From Bacteroidales bacterium UBA1077 (lineage in GTDB: Bacteria > Bacteroidota > Bacteroidia > Bacteroidales > UBA932), in the NCBI GenBank assembly GCA_002314195.1, contig DCCQ01000114.1, positions 1-16,539 of the forward strand: a stretch of 16,539 nucleotides of DNA, in the 5' to 3' direction. The first letter of the stretch is position 1; each line of letters begins with the position of its first letter. Position numbers and translations under genes: made by a program. Shown here piece after piece: positions 1-7,401 of this stretch. The notes beneath the pieces are model-generated. The model did no database searches. It was not told the DNA's origin and was given only the letters and a program-made list of their open reading frames with translations.

Positions 1-53
1 TGTCATGGATGTTTCATATTCTTGAATCGTATTGTTTATTAGTCTGATGAAAT

Positions 54-752
54 CTATTTCTCACCCGTGTACATCCGGCAGATGCCGAGTGTGAAGGCTT
101 TGTGGGTGACGTTGCGGAAGCCGGCCTCACGCATCGTGGTCGTGAATTCCTTTTTGCCAGGGAAGGCGGCGACGGAGGCGGGGAGGTAGGCGTAGGCGGC
201 CTTGTCTCCGGAGACCTTCCCTCCGATCTTCGGGAGAATGTGGAGGAAATACAAGTCGTAGAACCATCGTATGACCTTGTTCTCGGGGCGGGACAGCTCA
301 AGGATCACGAGGCGGCCGCCGGGTTTGAGGACACGGAGCATTTCCCTCAGGCCTTTCGGCCTGTCCTCGAAGTTCCTGATTCCGAAAGCGATGGTGACTC
401 TGTCGAAAGTGTTGTCGGGGAAGCGCAGGTTCTCACCATCGCCTTCCTCTATGCTGATCATCTCGTTCAGCCCGGCCTTGCCTACTTTATCACGCATCAC
501 CGCCAGCATGCCTTCGGAGAGATCCACTCCGGTGACATGGCCTTCGGCCAACGCCTTGGCGATGGCGATTGAGAAATCCCCTGTCCCGCAGGCCAGGTCC
601 AGCACCTGGACAGGAGCCGGAGCGTCCACGATCTGTTTCAGAGCCTTCTTCCTCCAGATCCTGTCAATGTCAAGTGATAGTATGTGATTCAGTGCGTCAT
701 AGTTCCCGGCGATGCTGTCGAACATATTCCTGACTTTTGATTTTGTCGGCAT
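54..752 (-). CDS. menG: Demethylmenaquinone methyltransferase (MenG/UbiE)
   Basis: This 232-residue protein is a class I SAM-dependent methyltransferase of the UbiE/MenG family. It C-methylates demethylmenaquinone, the last step of menaquinone synthesis. Family marks seen are FDSIAGNYD at residues 11-19, the SAM-binding glycine loop LDLACGTGDF at 51-60, a GIRNFEDRPKGL segment near 123-134, and LKPGGRLVILELSRP after it. Length is normal for the family and the end is complete. The ATG at 752 lies 4 nt past the menA stop, so the two genes form one transcript. In an anaerobe the product is expected to be MenG rather than a dual ubiquinone/menaquinone enzyme; that is inference from the menA partner and the taxonomy. 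No terminator is visible in the 53 bases downstream. Confidence 0.95.
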   Translation of the reverse strand: MPTKSKVRNMFDSIAGNYDALNHILSLDIDRIWRKKALKQIVDAPAPVQVLDLACGTGDFSIAIAKALAEGHVTGVDLSEGMLAVMRDKVGKAGLNEMISIEEGDGENLRFPDNTFDRVTIAFGIRNFEDRPKGLREMLRVLKPGGRLVILELSRPENKVIRWFYDLYFLHILPKIGGKVSGDKAAYAYLPASVAAFPGKKEFTTTMREAGFRNVTHKAFTLGICRMYTGEK

Positions 753-756
753 ATTC

Positions 757-1656
757 TTAGAAAATTAGAAATCCCGCTCCGGTGAGGATGGAGAGGAAAA
801 AGGTTGAGATAACGAGCATCGGGAGCATAGGGTCGAGAGCCCGCTCGCTACGGGTCCAGACTCCTTGCAGATGCTTGATGTACAGCGGTAGGGTGATGAT
901 GAATATGAAGTGGCCCGGAGCGAAGTCATAGACCGCGCAGAAAGCGGCCAGCAGCGCCCAGCCCAAAACGATCAGGACGGTCTGGTATGTTCTCGCACCC
1001 CTCATTCCGAGTCTGATCGCCACGGTCACACGATTCACCGCATCCGTCTTCATGTCCCTTATGTTGTTGACATTCAGTACTCCGACACTGAAACAGCCTA
1101 TGGCAGAAGCGGGAAGCAGCATGATCAACGGCGGCAGCTCCCGAGCGGCGACATAGTACCCGCCAAGCACCGACACGAGACCAAAGAATATGAACACGAA
1201 CACATCGCCGAGCCCTCTGTACCCGTAAGGGTTCTTCCCCAAAGTGTATTTCATCGCCCCGACAATCGCAGCCGCGCCAAGCGCTTCCAGGCAGAGCGAC
1301 TCAGTCTTGAATATGCTCCCAAAGGAAACCAGGATCATAGCCAGGCCGGAGACAACGCAAAGGACGATGAATATTCCGATAAGTTTCTTGATGTCTCTGA
1401 TGGTCATATCGCCGCTGCCGAGGGCGTACTGTGGCCCCTGTCTGTCAGCCGAATCGGTGCCACTGAGTGTGTCACCGAGTTCGTTGGAAAGGTTCGAGAG
1501 AATCTGGAGGCAGACCGTTGTGAGGAATATCAGCGTGGCTGTCCACGGACTGACTTCGGTGTTGTCCGCCGCGAGCATCACCCCGAGGATCACTCCGGCC
1601 AAGGACAGCGGAAGTGTCCTCAGCCTCATTGATTTTATGCTGGCTTTCAGCGTCAT
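757..1656 (-). CDS. menA: 1,4-dihydroxy-2-naphthoate polyprenyltransferase (MenA)
   Basis: This is a 299-residue integral membrane prenyltransferase of the UbiA superfamily. It joins a polyprenyl diphosphate to dihydroxynaphthoate, giving demethylmenaquinone, the substrate of the next gene. The first Asp-rich motif reads NELGDTLSGTD at residues 58-68, followed by RQGP. The second is NNIRDMKTD at 197-205, followed by AIRLG. The YRGLGD segment near 146-151 is also typical of MenA. About eight or nine hydrophobic stretches are visible. The first motif has NELGD where many MenA proteins have NDYGD, a mild variant that keeps the acidic residues. It is first in the menA-menG operon, with a candidate promoter just upstream and a divergent lipoprotein gene beyond. 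Confidence 0.93.
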   Translation of the reverse strand: MTLKASIKSMRLRTLPLSLAGVILGVMLAADNTEVSPWTATLIFLTTVCLQILSNLSNELGDTLSGTDSADRQGPQYALGSGDMTIRDIKKLIGIFIVLCVVSGLAMILVSFGSIFKTESLCLEALGAAAIVGAMKYTLGKNPYGYRGLGDVFVFIFFGLVSVLGGYYVAARELPPLIMLLPASAIGCFSVGVLNVNNIRDMKTDAVNRVTVAIRLGMRGARTYQTVLIVLGWALLAAFCAVYDFAPGHFIFIITLPLYIKHLQGVWTRSERALDPMLPMLVISTFFLSILTGAGFLIF

Positions 1657-1683
1657 ATTTAATAATTATTCGATTCTGTATAA

Positions 1684-1691
1684 CAAAGATA
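1684..1691 (-). promoter_or_regulatory. Candidate Bacteroidota -7 box for menA-menG
   Basis: On the minus strand the bases read TATCTTTG, a full match to the Bacteroidota -7 consensus TAnnTTTG, 28 nt before the menA ATG. No clear TTTG lies 19-21 bp upstream of it, so the -33 element is weak or absent. The 136-bp gap between menA and the lipoprotein gene is otherwise AT-rich, except for a GC-rich patch (about 1730-1772) with a 6-bp inverted repeat TCGGAG/CTCCGA at 1731-1736 and 1760-1765. I see no matching box for the plus-strand gene. Confidence 0.45.
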
Positions 1692-1792
1692 CTCATATTC
1701 TCGAAAATATTCATAACTTTACATTCCTTGTCGGAGTCGGCTCTCTTCCGCAGGCGTCGCTCCGAGGCAGGAAAGATTGAACATTAATATTA

Positions 1793-2866
1793 ATGAATAT
1801 GAAACGTAATTCATTCATTCTGGCGGCTGTGGCTGCTTTTGCCGCAGTCGCGTGCGGCCCTAAGGTTTCTGACAAGACCACCATCGAAGGCACTTTTGAG
1901 GCCAATGCACCCGAGGAGGTGAACATCAAGATTCAGGATCTTGGAATTGACACCACGATCGCAGTGACAGACGGCAAGTTCGCCGTTGAACTTCCTGCTT
2001 CCAAGACCGCTCTGGCTCAGCTGGCCGGAGATGGGGTCAGGGCAAAGTTCATATCAGACGGAACCCCGTTGACCATCACGGTGAAAGATGACGGCTTTGT
2101 TGAGATCGCTTCCAAGACACCTGCGGTTTCCGTTCAGGAAAAGTATAAGGTTTACTCGGACGCAAGGGCTGCGATAGACAGAGACACCAAGGCAAAGTTG
2201 GATGCCCTTGGAGAAGCACCGGAAGATTCGGCGAGAGACGAGATCTTCGAGGCTTATGAGGCTGCTGTCAATGAGTGCAACCGTAAGGCTTTCGAGGCCA
2301 ACAAGGACAACATAATCGGTGCCGCCGTGCTGAGCAATATGCAGTATGATCTTGAATTGGCTCAGGTGGATTCTATGCTGAACCTGCTTGATCCGTCTCT
2401 TGCGGAGACTCAGGTAGTCTCCAAGATGAGGGCAGCTGTTGACGCCAAGAAGAACACCGCGGAAGGCAAGATGTTCACTGACTTCGACATCAACGGTGTG
2501 AAACTCTCCGACTATGTCGGCAAGGGCAAGTATGTCCTCGTTGACTTCTGGGCGTCTTGGTGCGGCCCGTGCAAGAGGGAGATCCCTAACATCAAGAAGG
2601 TCTACGAAAAGTATGTCGGTGATGATTTCGATGTGCTCAGCGTTGCCGTTTGGGATCAGCCTCAGGCATCTGTTGACACAGCCAAGGCTTATGGCGTGAA
2701 CTGGAACGAGATCATCAACGCTCAGGCTGTTCCTACAGAGCTTTACGGCATCCAGGGCATTCCTCACATCATCCTCTTCGGACCGGACGGGACCATCGTC
2801 AAGAGGGATCTCCGTGGTGAGGGCATCGAGGAGGAGGTCGCCAAGCACGTGGCCGCGAAGAAGTAA
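1793..2866 (+). CDS. TlpA-like thioredoxin-fold lipoprotein with DUF4369-type N-terminal domain
   Basis: This is a 357-residue predicted lipoprotein thiol-disulfide oxidoreductase of the Bacteroidota TlpA/ResA type. The N-terminus has a basic start, a hydrophobic run, and a lipobox-like AAVAC before GPK, so it is probably lipidated and acts in the periplasm. Residues of roughly 28-110 form a beta-rich region like DUF4369, and 115-225 are charged and helical. A thioredoxin domain follows, with WCGPC (Cys257 and Cys260) and a cis-proline segment GIPHI near 325. Substrates are unknown. Proteins of this design commonly reduce or isomerise disulfides outside the cytoplasm or serve cytochrome c maturation. 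ATG codons at 1793 and 1799 are both possible; the second gives the more usual MKRN start. uvrC follows after 35 bp and could be co-transcribed. Confidence 0.88.
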   Translation: MNMKRNSFILAAVAAFAAVACGPKVSDKTTIEGTFEANAPEEVNIKIQDLGIDTTIAVTDGKFAVELPASKTALAQLAGDGVRAKFISDGTPLTITVKDDGFVEIASKTPAVSVQEKYKVYSDARAAIDRDTKAKLDALGEAPEDSARDEIFEAYEAAVNECNRKAFEANKDNIIGAAVLSNMQYDLELAQVDSMLNLLDPSLAETQVVSKMRAAVDAKKNTAEGKMFTDFDINGVKLSDYVGKGKYVLVDFWASWCGPCKREIPNIKKVYEKYVGDDFDVLSVAVWDQPQASVDTAKAYGVNWNEIINAQAVPTELYGIQGIPHIILFGPDGTIVKRDLRGEGIEEEVAKHVAAKK

Positions 2867-2901
2867 GATGGCGGTCTCTTGGCCTCTTATATTCAAACGT
2901 T

Positions 2902-4710
2902 TTGAGCGAGAAGAATCTTACAGTCAGGGAGAAGATCGCCCTGTTTCCACATTCCCCGGGGGTCTATCGTTACTACGATGCCTCGGGGAAGGTGATTTAT
3001 GTGGGCAAGGCCAAAGATCTGCACAAGAGGGTGGCACAGTACTTCGTGCCGCCGGAGAGACTGAACGTGAAGACCCGGATTCTGGTCTCGAAGATCGCCG
3101 ACGCGCAGTTCTCGGTCGTGGATTCGGAGGCCGACGCTCTGTTGCTGGAAAACAACCTCATCAAGCAGTACAAGCCTCACTACAACATCCTGCTGAAAGA
3201 TTCCAAGACCTACCCGTGGATTGTCATCACCAACGATGAGTTTCCGAAGGTCTATCTCACCCGCCGTGTGGATCGGAAGAGCGGAACCTATTTCGGGCCG
3301 TACAGTTCCGTCTCGCACGCCAATTATCTGCTGGAATTCTTCCGGAAGAACTATCCCCTGCGTTCCTGCAACCTGAAAATCACCGGTGACGCTATCCTTC
3401 GCGGCAAGTTCCGCCCGTGTCTGGACTTCCACATTGGCAGATGCAAAGGCTGCTGCGTCGGCGCGGTCAGCAAGGAGGAATATTCCTCCTACATCACCGA
3501 GATCACCCGTCTGCTGAAAGGCGGCGTGAACGAGATAATCCGTGAATATGAGGCCGAGATGAAGCGTGCGGCCTCAGAGCTTCGTTTCGAGGAGGCACAG
3601 GTCTGCAAGAACCGGATCGAGTCGCTGAAGAAGCATTATTCACATTCGATAATCTCCTCTGCCGCAGACACTTCATGCGATGTGTTCTCTCTGGTTTTCG
3701 ATGGTCAGGAGGCTTTCGGGAACTTTTTGAGGGTTCGTGGAGGAGCGGTCATCCAGTCTCTGAACCTTGGCTTCAAGATGAACATCGAGGAGGAACAGGC
3801 CTCGGTTCTCAGCACGTTCATCGCCGAGATCGAGTCCAAGTTCGGAGCGTTGGCGAAAGAGGTCATCGTGCCGTTCAAGCCTGACGTGGAGATTGGCGGA
3901 GTCGAGTTCCGCATCCCTGCCCGTGGCGACAAACTTTCCCTGCTCGAACTGAGCGTCAAGAATGCCAAGGAGTATCTCTTCAACTCCATCAAGCAGAGGG
4001 AACACACAGATCCCGATGAATATCGCCGCATGGTTCTCGAGGATCTGCGAAAGGCTTTGGGAATGAAGGCACTTCCGACCCACATCGAATGTTTCGACAA
4101 CTCCAACATCCAGGGAACCAATCCTGTGGCTTCCTGTGTCGTGTTCCGTGACGGAGTCCCGTCCAAGAAGGATTACCGCAAGTTCAAGATCAAGACGGTG
4201 ATTGGTGCAAATGACTTTGCCTCGATGAAGGAAGTCGTCAACCGGAGATATTCAAGGATGCTTGAAGAGGCGCCGGACGATCTTCCGCAGTTGGTTGTGA
4301 TTGATGGAGGAGAGGGACAGCTGGAGTTCGCCCGTCAGGCTCTCGCCGAACTTGGCTTGATGGACAAATTGATGGTCATCGGCCTTGCCAAACGTATGGA
4401 ATTGGTGATCAGGGTGAACGATCCTTACCCGCTGTTCCTTGACCGCAACTCCCAGGCCTTGAAAGTCTTGATGCACATCCGTGACGAAGCCCACCGCTTC
4501 GGAATCACATTCCATCGCAGCCTGCGGAGCAAAGCTCAGATCCAAAGCGCTTTGCGAGAGATCAAAGGTGTCGGCGAACAGACCGAGAAACGACTCCTTA
4601 TGCACTACGGTTCCGTCGCCCGCATCGCCGCCGCCCCCCTCGAAGACCTCTCCAAGATTGTCTCCCTGTCCCTCGCCGCCGAGATTCTCAAGGCACTTAA
4701 TCAGTCTTGA
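2902..4710 (+). CDS. uvrC: Excinuclease ABC subunit C (UvrC)
   Basis: UvrC is the dual-incision nuclease of nucleotide excision repair and cuts on both sides of a lesion marked by UvrA and UvrB. The 602-residue length is normal. Domains in order are a GIY-YIG nuclease with GVY at 20-22 and IYVG at 32-35; a cysteine group at 156, 173, 181 and 184/185 matching the iron-sulfur site known in UvrC; a UVR UvrB-contact helix pair near 208-245; a C-terminal RNase H-like nuclease with ECFDNSN near 395-401; and a helix-hairpin-helix region beginning IKGVGEQTEKRL. No in-frame ATG lies before the nuclease core, so TTG at 2902 is the likely start. Its 3' end overlaps by 10 bp the end of the convergent maturase remnant. 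Confidence 0.96.
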   Translation: MSEKNLTVREKIALFPHSPGVYRYYDASGKVIYVGKAKDLHKRVAQYFVPPERLNVKTRILVSKIADAQFSVVDSEADALLLENNLIKQYKPHYNILLKDSKTYPWIVITNDEFPKVYLTRRVDRKSGTYFGPYSSVSHANYLLEFFRKNYPLRSCNLKITGDAILRGKFRPCLDFHIGRCKGCCVGAVSKEEYSSYITEITRLLKGGVNEIIREYEAEMKRAASELRFEEAQVCKNRIESLKKHYSHSIISSAADTSCDVFSLVFDGQEAFGNFLRVRGGAVIQSLNLGFKMNIEEEQASVLSTFIAEIESKFGALAKEVIVPFKPDVEIGGVEFRIPARGDKLSLLELSVKNAKEYLFNSIKQREHTDPDEYRRMVLEDLRKALGMKALPTHIECFDNSNIQGTNPVASCVVFRDGVPSKKDYRKFKIKTVIGANDFASMKEVVNRRYSRMLEEAPDDLPQLVVIDGGEGQLEFARQALAELGLMDKLMVIGLAKRMELVIRVNDPYPLFLDRNSQALKVLMHIRDEAHRFGITFHRSLRSKAQIQSALREIKGVGEQTEKRLLMHYGSVARIAAAPLEDLSKIVSLSLAAEILKALNQS

Positions 4711-4994
4711 CCTCGGACATTTATCCACTCGCGGCTCTTTAGTGATTTCCGTGCACGATCAAACACTTTCCACGCACCGTTTATATATTCCTGAACGACC
4801 TTTTCCAACATCGCTTCGTTCATGCGCGGCTTCTTGCCGCCGTATATTTCCGCCATGTCGAGGTAGTAGCAGTATTTGCAGTCCAGATTGCAGAGCGACC
4901 CTGCTGGCTTCGGCATGATGTAGAAGGCCATGGACCCGGAAAGGCGGATGGCGTCCCCGTGGGTCAGCGTCTTTTCAAATGTCGCGTCTGACAT
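4701..4994 (-). pseudogene. N-terminal remnant of an anaerobic sulfatase-maturating radical SAM enzyme
   Basis: The 97-codon frame starts like the anaerobic sulfatase maturase (AnSME) family. FYIMPKPAG is followed by CNLDCKYCYYLD, giving the radical-SAM cluster motif CX3CX2C at Cys35, Cys39 and Cys42, then YGG and an EKVVQEYING helix. Family members run to about 370-420 residues with two further iron-sulfur clusters. Here similarity ends near residue 73 and the rest of the SPASM/twitch part is gone. The last 25 or so codons read through a copy of the CGTGAGTG-type repeat described separately, so the gene was cut at, or overwritten by, that repeat. A short peptide may still be made, but it cannot be a working maturase. 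No sulfatase gene is in the window. Confidence 0.82.
4750..4778 (-). repeat. 51-bp repeat family, minus-strand copy at the end of the maturase remnant
   Basis: Read on the minus strand, GGTGCGTG is followed by exactly 14 bases and then GTGCACG. This matches the unit CGTGAGTG-N14-GCGCACG found at 5277-5305, 7209-7237 and 7260-7288. The inner 14 bases begin GAAAGTG, close to GAAAGGTG in the copy at 7260. A second, weaker half-site CGCGAGTG lies 45 bp further along. The unit is read in frame by the truncated maturase frame. Confidence 0.6.
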
Positions 4995-5037
4995 GTCCTT
5001 GAATATTTAGAAGCGTTTTTTTAGATCTTCTCAATCG

Positions 5038-5137
5038 TGCGGTATCTTCAATTTTTTACCACTTTCCGCATAGTTATCAAAAATAATGCTGCGGAATCTT
5101 GGATTTTTTTCACATTCCGCTCGATTATCCTCTGCGG
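5038..5137 (+). repeat. Degenerate tandem repeat with TGCGG...CCGCA dyads
   Basis: TGCGG recurs at 5038, 5090 and 5133. The first two units are closely alike: TGCGG, then (T/A)ATCTT, a T-run, CAC, and TTCCGC at 5065-5070 and 5115-5120. Each unit is therefore a 32-33 bp segment flanked by inverted TGCGG/CCGCA half-sites, and the first two start 52 bp apart. The third is only a half-unit. No gene is visible from 4995 to 5375. That stretch holds this array, then about 90 bp of unremarkable sequence, then the next array. A chance TATTTTTG box (minus, 5078-5085) lies inside it. Confidence 0.55.
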
Positions 5138-5225
5138 TAGAAACTGTGATGGTTGCCGTTTGAATGTATTCATTCCTTCTATATTCATGTTGGCTCTCCA
5201 GATCCAAAACTAAGAAGCTGTAGTT

Positions 5226-5327
5226 CGTGAGTGAAACCAGACTCTTGACTTACCAAGAGCACTCAAACCTTGCTTTCGTGAGTGATTTATCAAGTTTTGC
5301 GCACGAAGAATAGAGTTTCTTCAAGAA
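5226..5327 (+). repeat. 51-bp repeat family, two-unit array upstream of the PAP2 pseudogene
   Basis: Two units start at 5226 and 5277, exactly 51 bp apart, each with CGTGAGTG. The second carries the complete core CGTGAGTG-N14-GCGCACG (5277-5305). The first has the diverged ACTTACC at the same offset, but both continue with (C/G)AAGA. The unit is a multiple of three, and a plus-strand frame runs through both units until a TAG at 5312. I do not think it is a real gene. Confidence 0.65.
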
Positions 5328-5375
5328 CGGAACATATCTTGGTGGTCGGATGGCTTACCCATCTGACTACAAAGA

Positions 5376-6436
5376 ATTTTTAACAGAATCATATTCGCGC
5401 TTATTGCTTTGATTTTGGCCCAGCCGGCTGGCTCGCAGAGCCGGTCCGACAGTTCTGCCGTCTCCAAGCCATTCCCAGTAGCTTCGCAGGCATATTCACA
5501 AATGAATCGGTGTTTCGGCAAGAAGACTGAATTACCGAGGACACAGCTTGGAAGGGTGGCGGTAGTAAGCACACCACTGGTCGTCGAAGGGTTGGTGGCC
5601 AAGAAGCTGGACGGGAAATTCGGAGGCCTACGGAACGATTATATTCTTGAACTGAATAAGAGTATCGATGATTACTTGCAATATTCCCCGTTTGCAGTTA
5701 TGGTTGGGTTGAAGGCTCTTGGCGTGGAAAGCCGCAGTTCATGGGGAAGAATGGTGGTTTCGGACGCATTTTCCGCTGTGCTTATGGCTGGGATTGTCGG
5801 GATTCTAAAATACACAACGAATGTCATTAGACCTGATGGGTCGGACAACAAATCATTCCCTTCGGGGGGCACAGTGCAAATGCGTTCATGACCGCCACAA
5901 TGCTTACCAAGGAATATGCTGGTGTGAGTCCGTGGATTGGAATAGGTGCCTACACCGTGGCCGCTACGACTGGCATCATGCGTGTGGCGAACAACCGTAA
6001 CTGGCTCAGCGATGTGCTGGTGGGTGTCGGAGTGTGAGTCTTTGCCACGGAGGATGTCTCTCTCTGCTTTCAACGCATTGATAATCACTGATGATAACGA
6101 GGCTAAAAACTATTTTGACGCGGTGTCATTCTGCGGAGGGGGTTACTTCTCCGTTCCACTGCCTTCGCAGTGGTCTGCCGGAACTAAACTGCTCGGAGGT
6201 TACGTCCGCTATCCAGAGTTGAGCTTGCCGGAAAGTCCGTACCTTCCAATGGAGGTTTCACCTTCGGCACGGGCCTGAATCTAACCTTCAAGGCCGGCTC
6301 AGCCTATGGAAAGCGGCTCTTAGCTTACTACAACTTCCTCCCTTCCCACAGCCGCTCATCGTCAGAGTACATGAATATGCTCACGCTCGGCACCTCTTTC
6401 GTGGTCCTGCTTTTGAAACTGTGGGTTATGGATTGA
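5376..6436 (+). pseudogene. Broken PAP2-family phosphatase with a C-terminal beta-strand-rich domain
   Basis: Pieces of one membrane-associated PAP2 (type 2 phosphatidic acid phosphatase) protein lie in different frames. A signal-like hydrophobic run comes first, but the expected start near 5376 is ATT. The first long frame carries KYTTNVIRPDG (KX6RP motif) and FPSG. A G6 run at 5865-5870 shifts the frame by 2 bases; beyond it the sequence resumes as HSANAFMTATML. Motif 3 reads RVANNRNWLSD, with Asn where the catalytic His is expected. A TGA at 6035 replaces a likely glycine codon. The frame changes again before NYFDAVSFCGGGYFSVP and once more near 6250 before GGFTFGTGLNLTF. That tail looks like an outer-membrane-type beta domain. 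The PAP2 substrate, perhaps a lipid phosphate, cannot be told. With this many lesions the gene is dead. Confidence 0.8.
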
Positions 6437-6474
6437 AAAATGCCGCCCCGAATCGTTTAAGGACCGAGGCGGCA
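6436..6474 (-). terminator. Rho-independent terminator for the GyrI-like gene
   Basis: Read on the minus strand, TGCCGCC and GGCGGCA pair as a perfect 7-bp GC-rich stem around a 20-nt loop and are followed at once by TTTTTC. It starts 28 nt past the stop of the GyrI-like gene, the right place and direction. The plus-strand exit has no T-run, so it is probably one-way. Confidence 0.75.
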
Positions 6475-6502
6475 ATGAAGAAGGTAAATAGAAGTTTATA
6501 CG

Positions 6503-6991
6503 TTAGGCGATCGGAATCCAAAGTTCGGTCAGAAGGTCTTCAGGCTTTGTGAGCGCCGGGTCGTTCAGATACTTCTCGAACATGGCTTTCGGAAGCACTT
6601 CCACTCCGTTTTCCTGAAGCAGGTGGCCGTAGACCTCTTCATAGACCTGGCCGAGTTCCGTGTACGGACCTTTGTGCAGGAAAACTATGAACTTACCGCC
6701 CTCAAGGGTTCCGACTCTGACCTCTCCCTCTGACTGGAGGCCACCTAGTTTAGGGTGGGCTATGCCGACATCCACGCGGCACTTCTCGGCTGGAGTTGTC
6801 GTAGGATCATCAAGATAGACATTGATGTACTCCGCGTCAATGCAGCCTACAAGGTTTTCATCCTTGCAGTACTTGACGATTTTCTCCCAAGCACCAGAAT
6901 AATCGACATTCTTGTAGTCTCCGGTCAGGCGCACGCTCAGAGCGCTGACATCCTCTTTGGTTTCGATTCTTTGTTCAAGTTTAACAATCAT
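6503..6991 (-). CDS. GyrI-like small-molecule-binding domain protein
   Basis: This 162-residue protein is a stand-alone GyrI-like (SbmC / AraC effector-binding) domain. Visible family features are GAWEKIVKYCKDENLVG at 33-49, VYLDDPTTTPAEKCRVDVGI at 58-77, GGKFIVFLHKGPYTEL at 98-113, and the ending FEKYLNDPALTKPEDLLTELWIPI. There is no DNA-binding domain, so it is not a transcription factor by itself. Stand-alone members bind small hydrophobic or cationic compounds, and some hydrolyse them; the ligand here is unknown. The ATG at 6991 is chosen because the domain starts a few residues in and a -7 box lies 27 nt upstream. The gene is intact and has its own promoter and terminator, unlike the decayed genes around it. 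Confidence 0.85.
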   Translation of the reverse strand: MIVKLEQRIETKEDVSALSVRLTGDYKNVDYSGAWEKIVKYCKDENLVGCIDAEYINVYLDDPTTTPAEKCRVDVGIAHPKLGGLQSEGEVRVGTLEGGKFIVFLHKGPYTELGQVYEEVYGHLLQENGVEVLPKAMFEKYLNDPALTKPEDLLTELWIPIA

Positions 6992-7017
6992 AATATAATC
7001 AGTTTTTGTTGACGGTG

Positions 7018-7025
7018 CAAAGGTA
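7018..7025 (-). promoter_or_regulatory. Candidate -7 box for the GyrI-like gene
   Basis: The minus strand reads TACCTTTG, a full TAnnTTTG match and the same eight bases as the citrate operon box at 7384. It lies 26 bases before the ATG at 6991, giving a leader of about 20 nt. No TTTG is seen at the -33 position. Confidence 0.5.
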
Positions 7026-7105
7026 CATTGAAAACCGTTGCCCGGCTCTGATTCCGGTGGACATCTGAATTGATGAACTTCTTGAAAAACAGTTAACTGC
7101 GTAAA

Positions 7106-7310
7106 GGTGCGTGGACAATTCCTTTTGGCATCCACAAATCTTTATCCCTACCGATCTCGTGCGTGATAGACACTCTTCTACGTACAGGATGCCTTCGGTG
7201 GTGTGCATCGTGAGTGTGGATTTGTTGTTCGCGCACGAGGTGAATGCTGGGAGTTGTCTCGTGAGTGGAAAGGTGTGATTTGCGCACGGAGCACAACTGG
7301 GGTGGATTGT
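7106..7310 (+). repeat. 51-bp repeat family, four-unit array upstream of the citrate operon
   Basis: Units begin at 7106 (GGTGCGTG), 7158 (CGTGCGTG), 7209 (CGTGAGTG) and 7260 (CGTGAGTG), spaced 52, 51 and 51 bp. The last two carry the complete core CGTGAGTG-N14-GCGCACG at 7209-7237 and 7260-7288, with the same 14-base spacing as the copies near 4750 and 5277. The first two units keep only the left half-site. The stretch from 6992 to 7560 has no convincing gene: it holds the promoter of the GyrI-like gene, this array, and the citrate operon promoter and leader. Frames crossing the array have no recognisable domain. Confidence 0.68.
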
Positions 7311-7359
7311 GGGAAATTTCTTGTATATATTCAAAAATAAGTAAAATATTCAGCGGAAA

Positions 7360-7391
7360 TTTGGCCAACTGAAAAAAGAATCATACCTTTG
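7360..7391 (+). promoter_or_regulatory. Promoter of the citrate lyase operon
   Basis: TTTG at 7360-7363 and TACCTTTG at 7384-7391 are separated by 20 bp, matching the Bacteroidota sigma-ABfr consensus TTTG-N19-21-TAnnTTTG at both elements. Transcription should start near 7395-7398, leaving a leader of about 160 nt before citD. This is the best promoter in the window and probably drives the whole run through citCG and aconitase. Confidence 0.72.
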
Positions 7392-7401
7392 GCGGAGCAA
7401 G

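Noticed and set aside
102..1632. Long plus-strand open frames opposite menG and menA
   Set aside because: They are antisense to two clear family members, show no domain, and reflect the GC-rich codon pattern of the real genes.
2868..3239. Small plus-strand gene starting at the ATG just after the lipoprotein stop
   Set aside because: It is out of frame with uvrC, overlaps its conserved nuclease domain, and shows no family features.
5078..5085. Minus-strand TATTTTTG as promoter of the maturase remnant
   Set aside because: It lies inside an AT-rich degenerate repeat, has no -33 partner, and the gene it would serve is dead; a chance match is likely.
5865..5870. Programmed frameshifting at the G6 run of the PAP2 gene
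   Set aside because: The same gene also has a lost start, a lost catalytic His, a stop codon and more frame changes, so decay explains it better.
6992..7135. N-terminal extension of the GyrI-like protein to 7135
   Set aside because: The extra 48 residues are cysteine- and proline-rich with no family match and cover the promoter; ATG at 6991 fits the domain start.
7106..7310. CRISPR array
   Set aside because: The period is regular, but only 8- and 7-base half-sites are conserved. There is no constant direct repeat of about 25-36 bp, and no cas genes are present.
6999..7368. Minus-strand open frames across the repeat array
   Set aside because: They consist mostly of translated repeat units and have no domain or family match.
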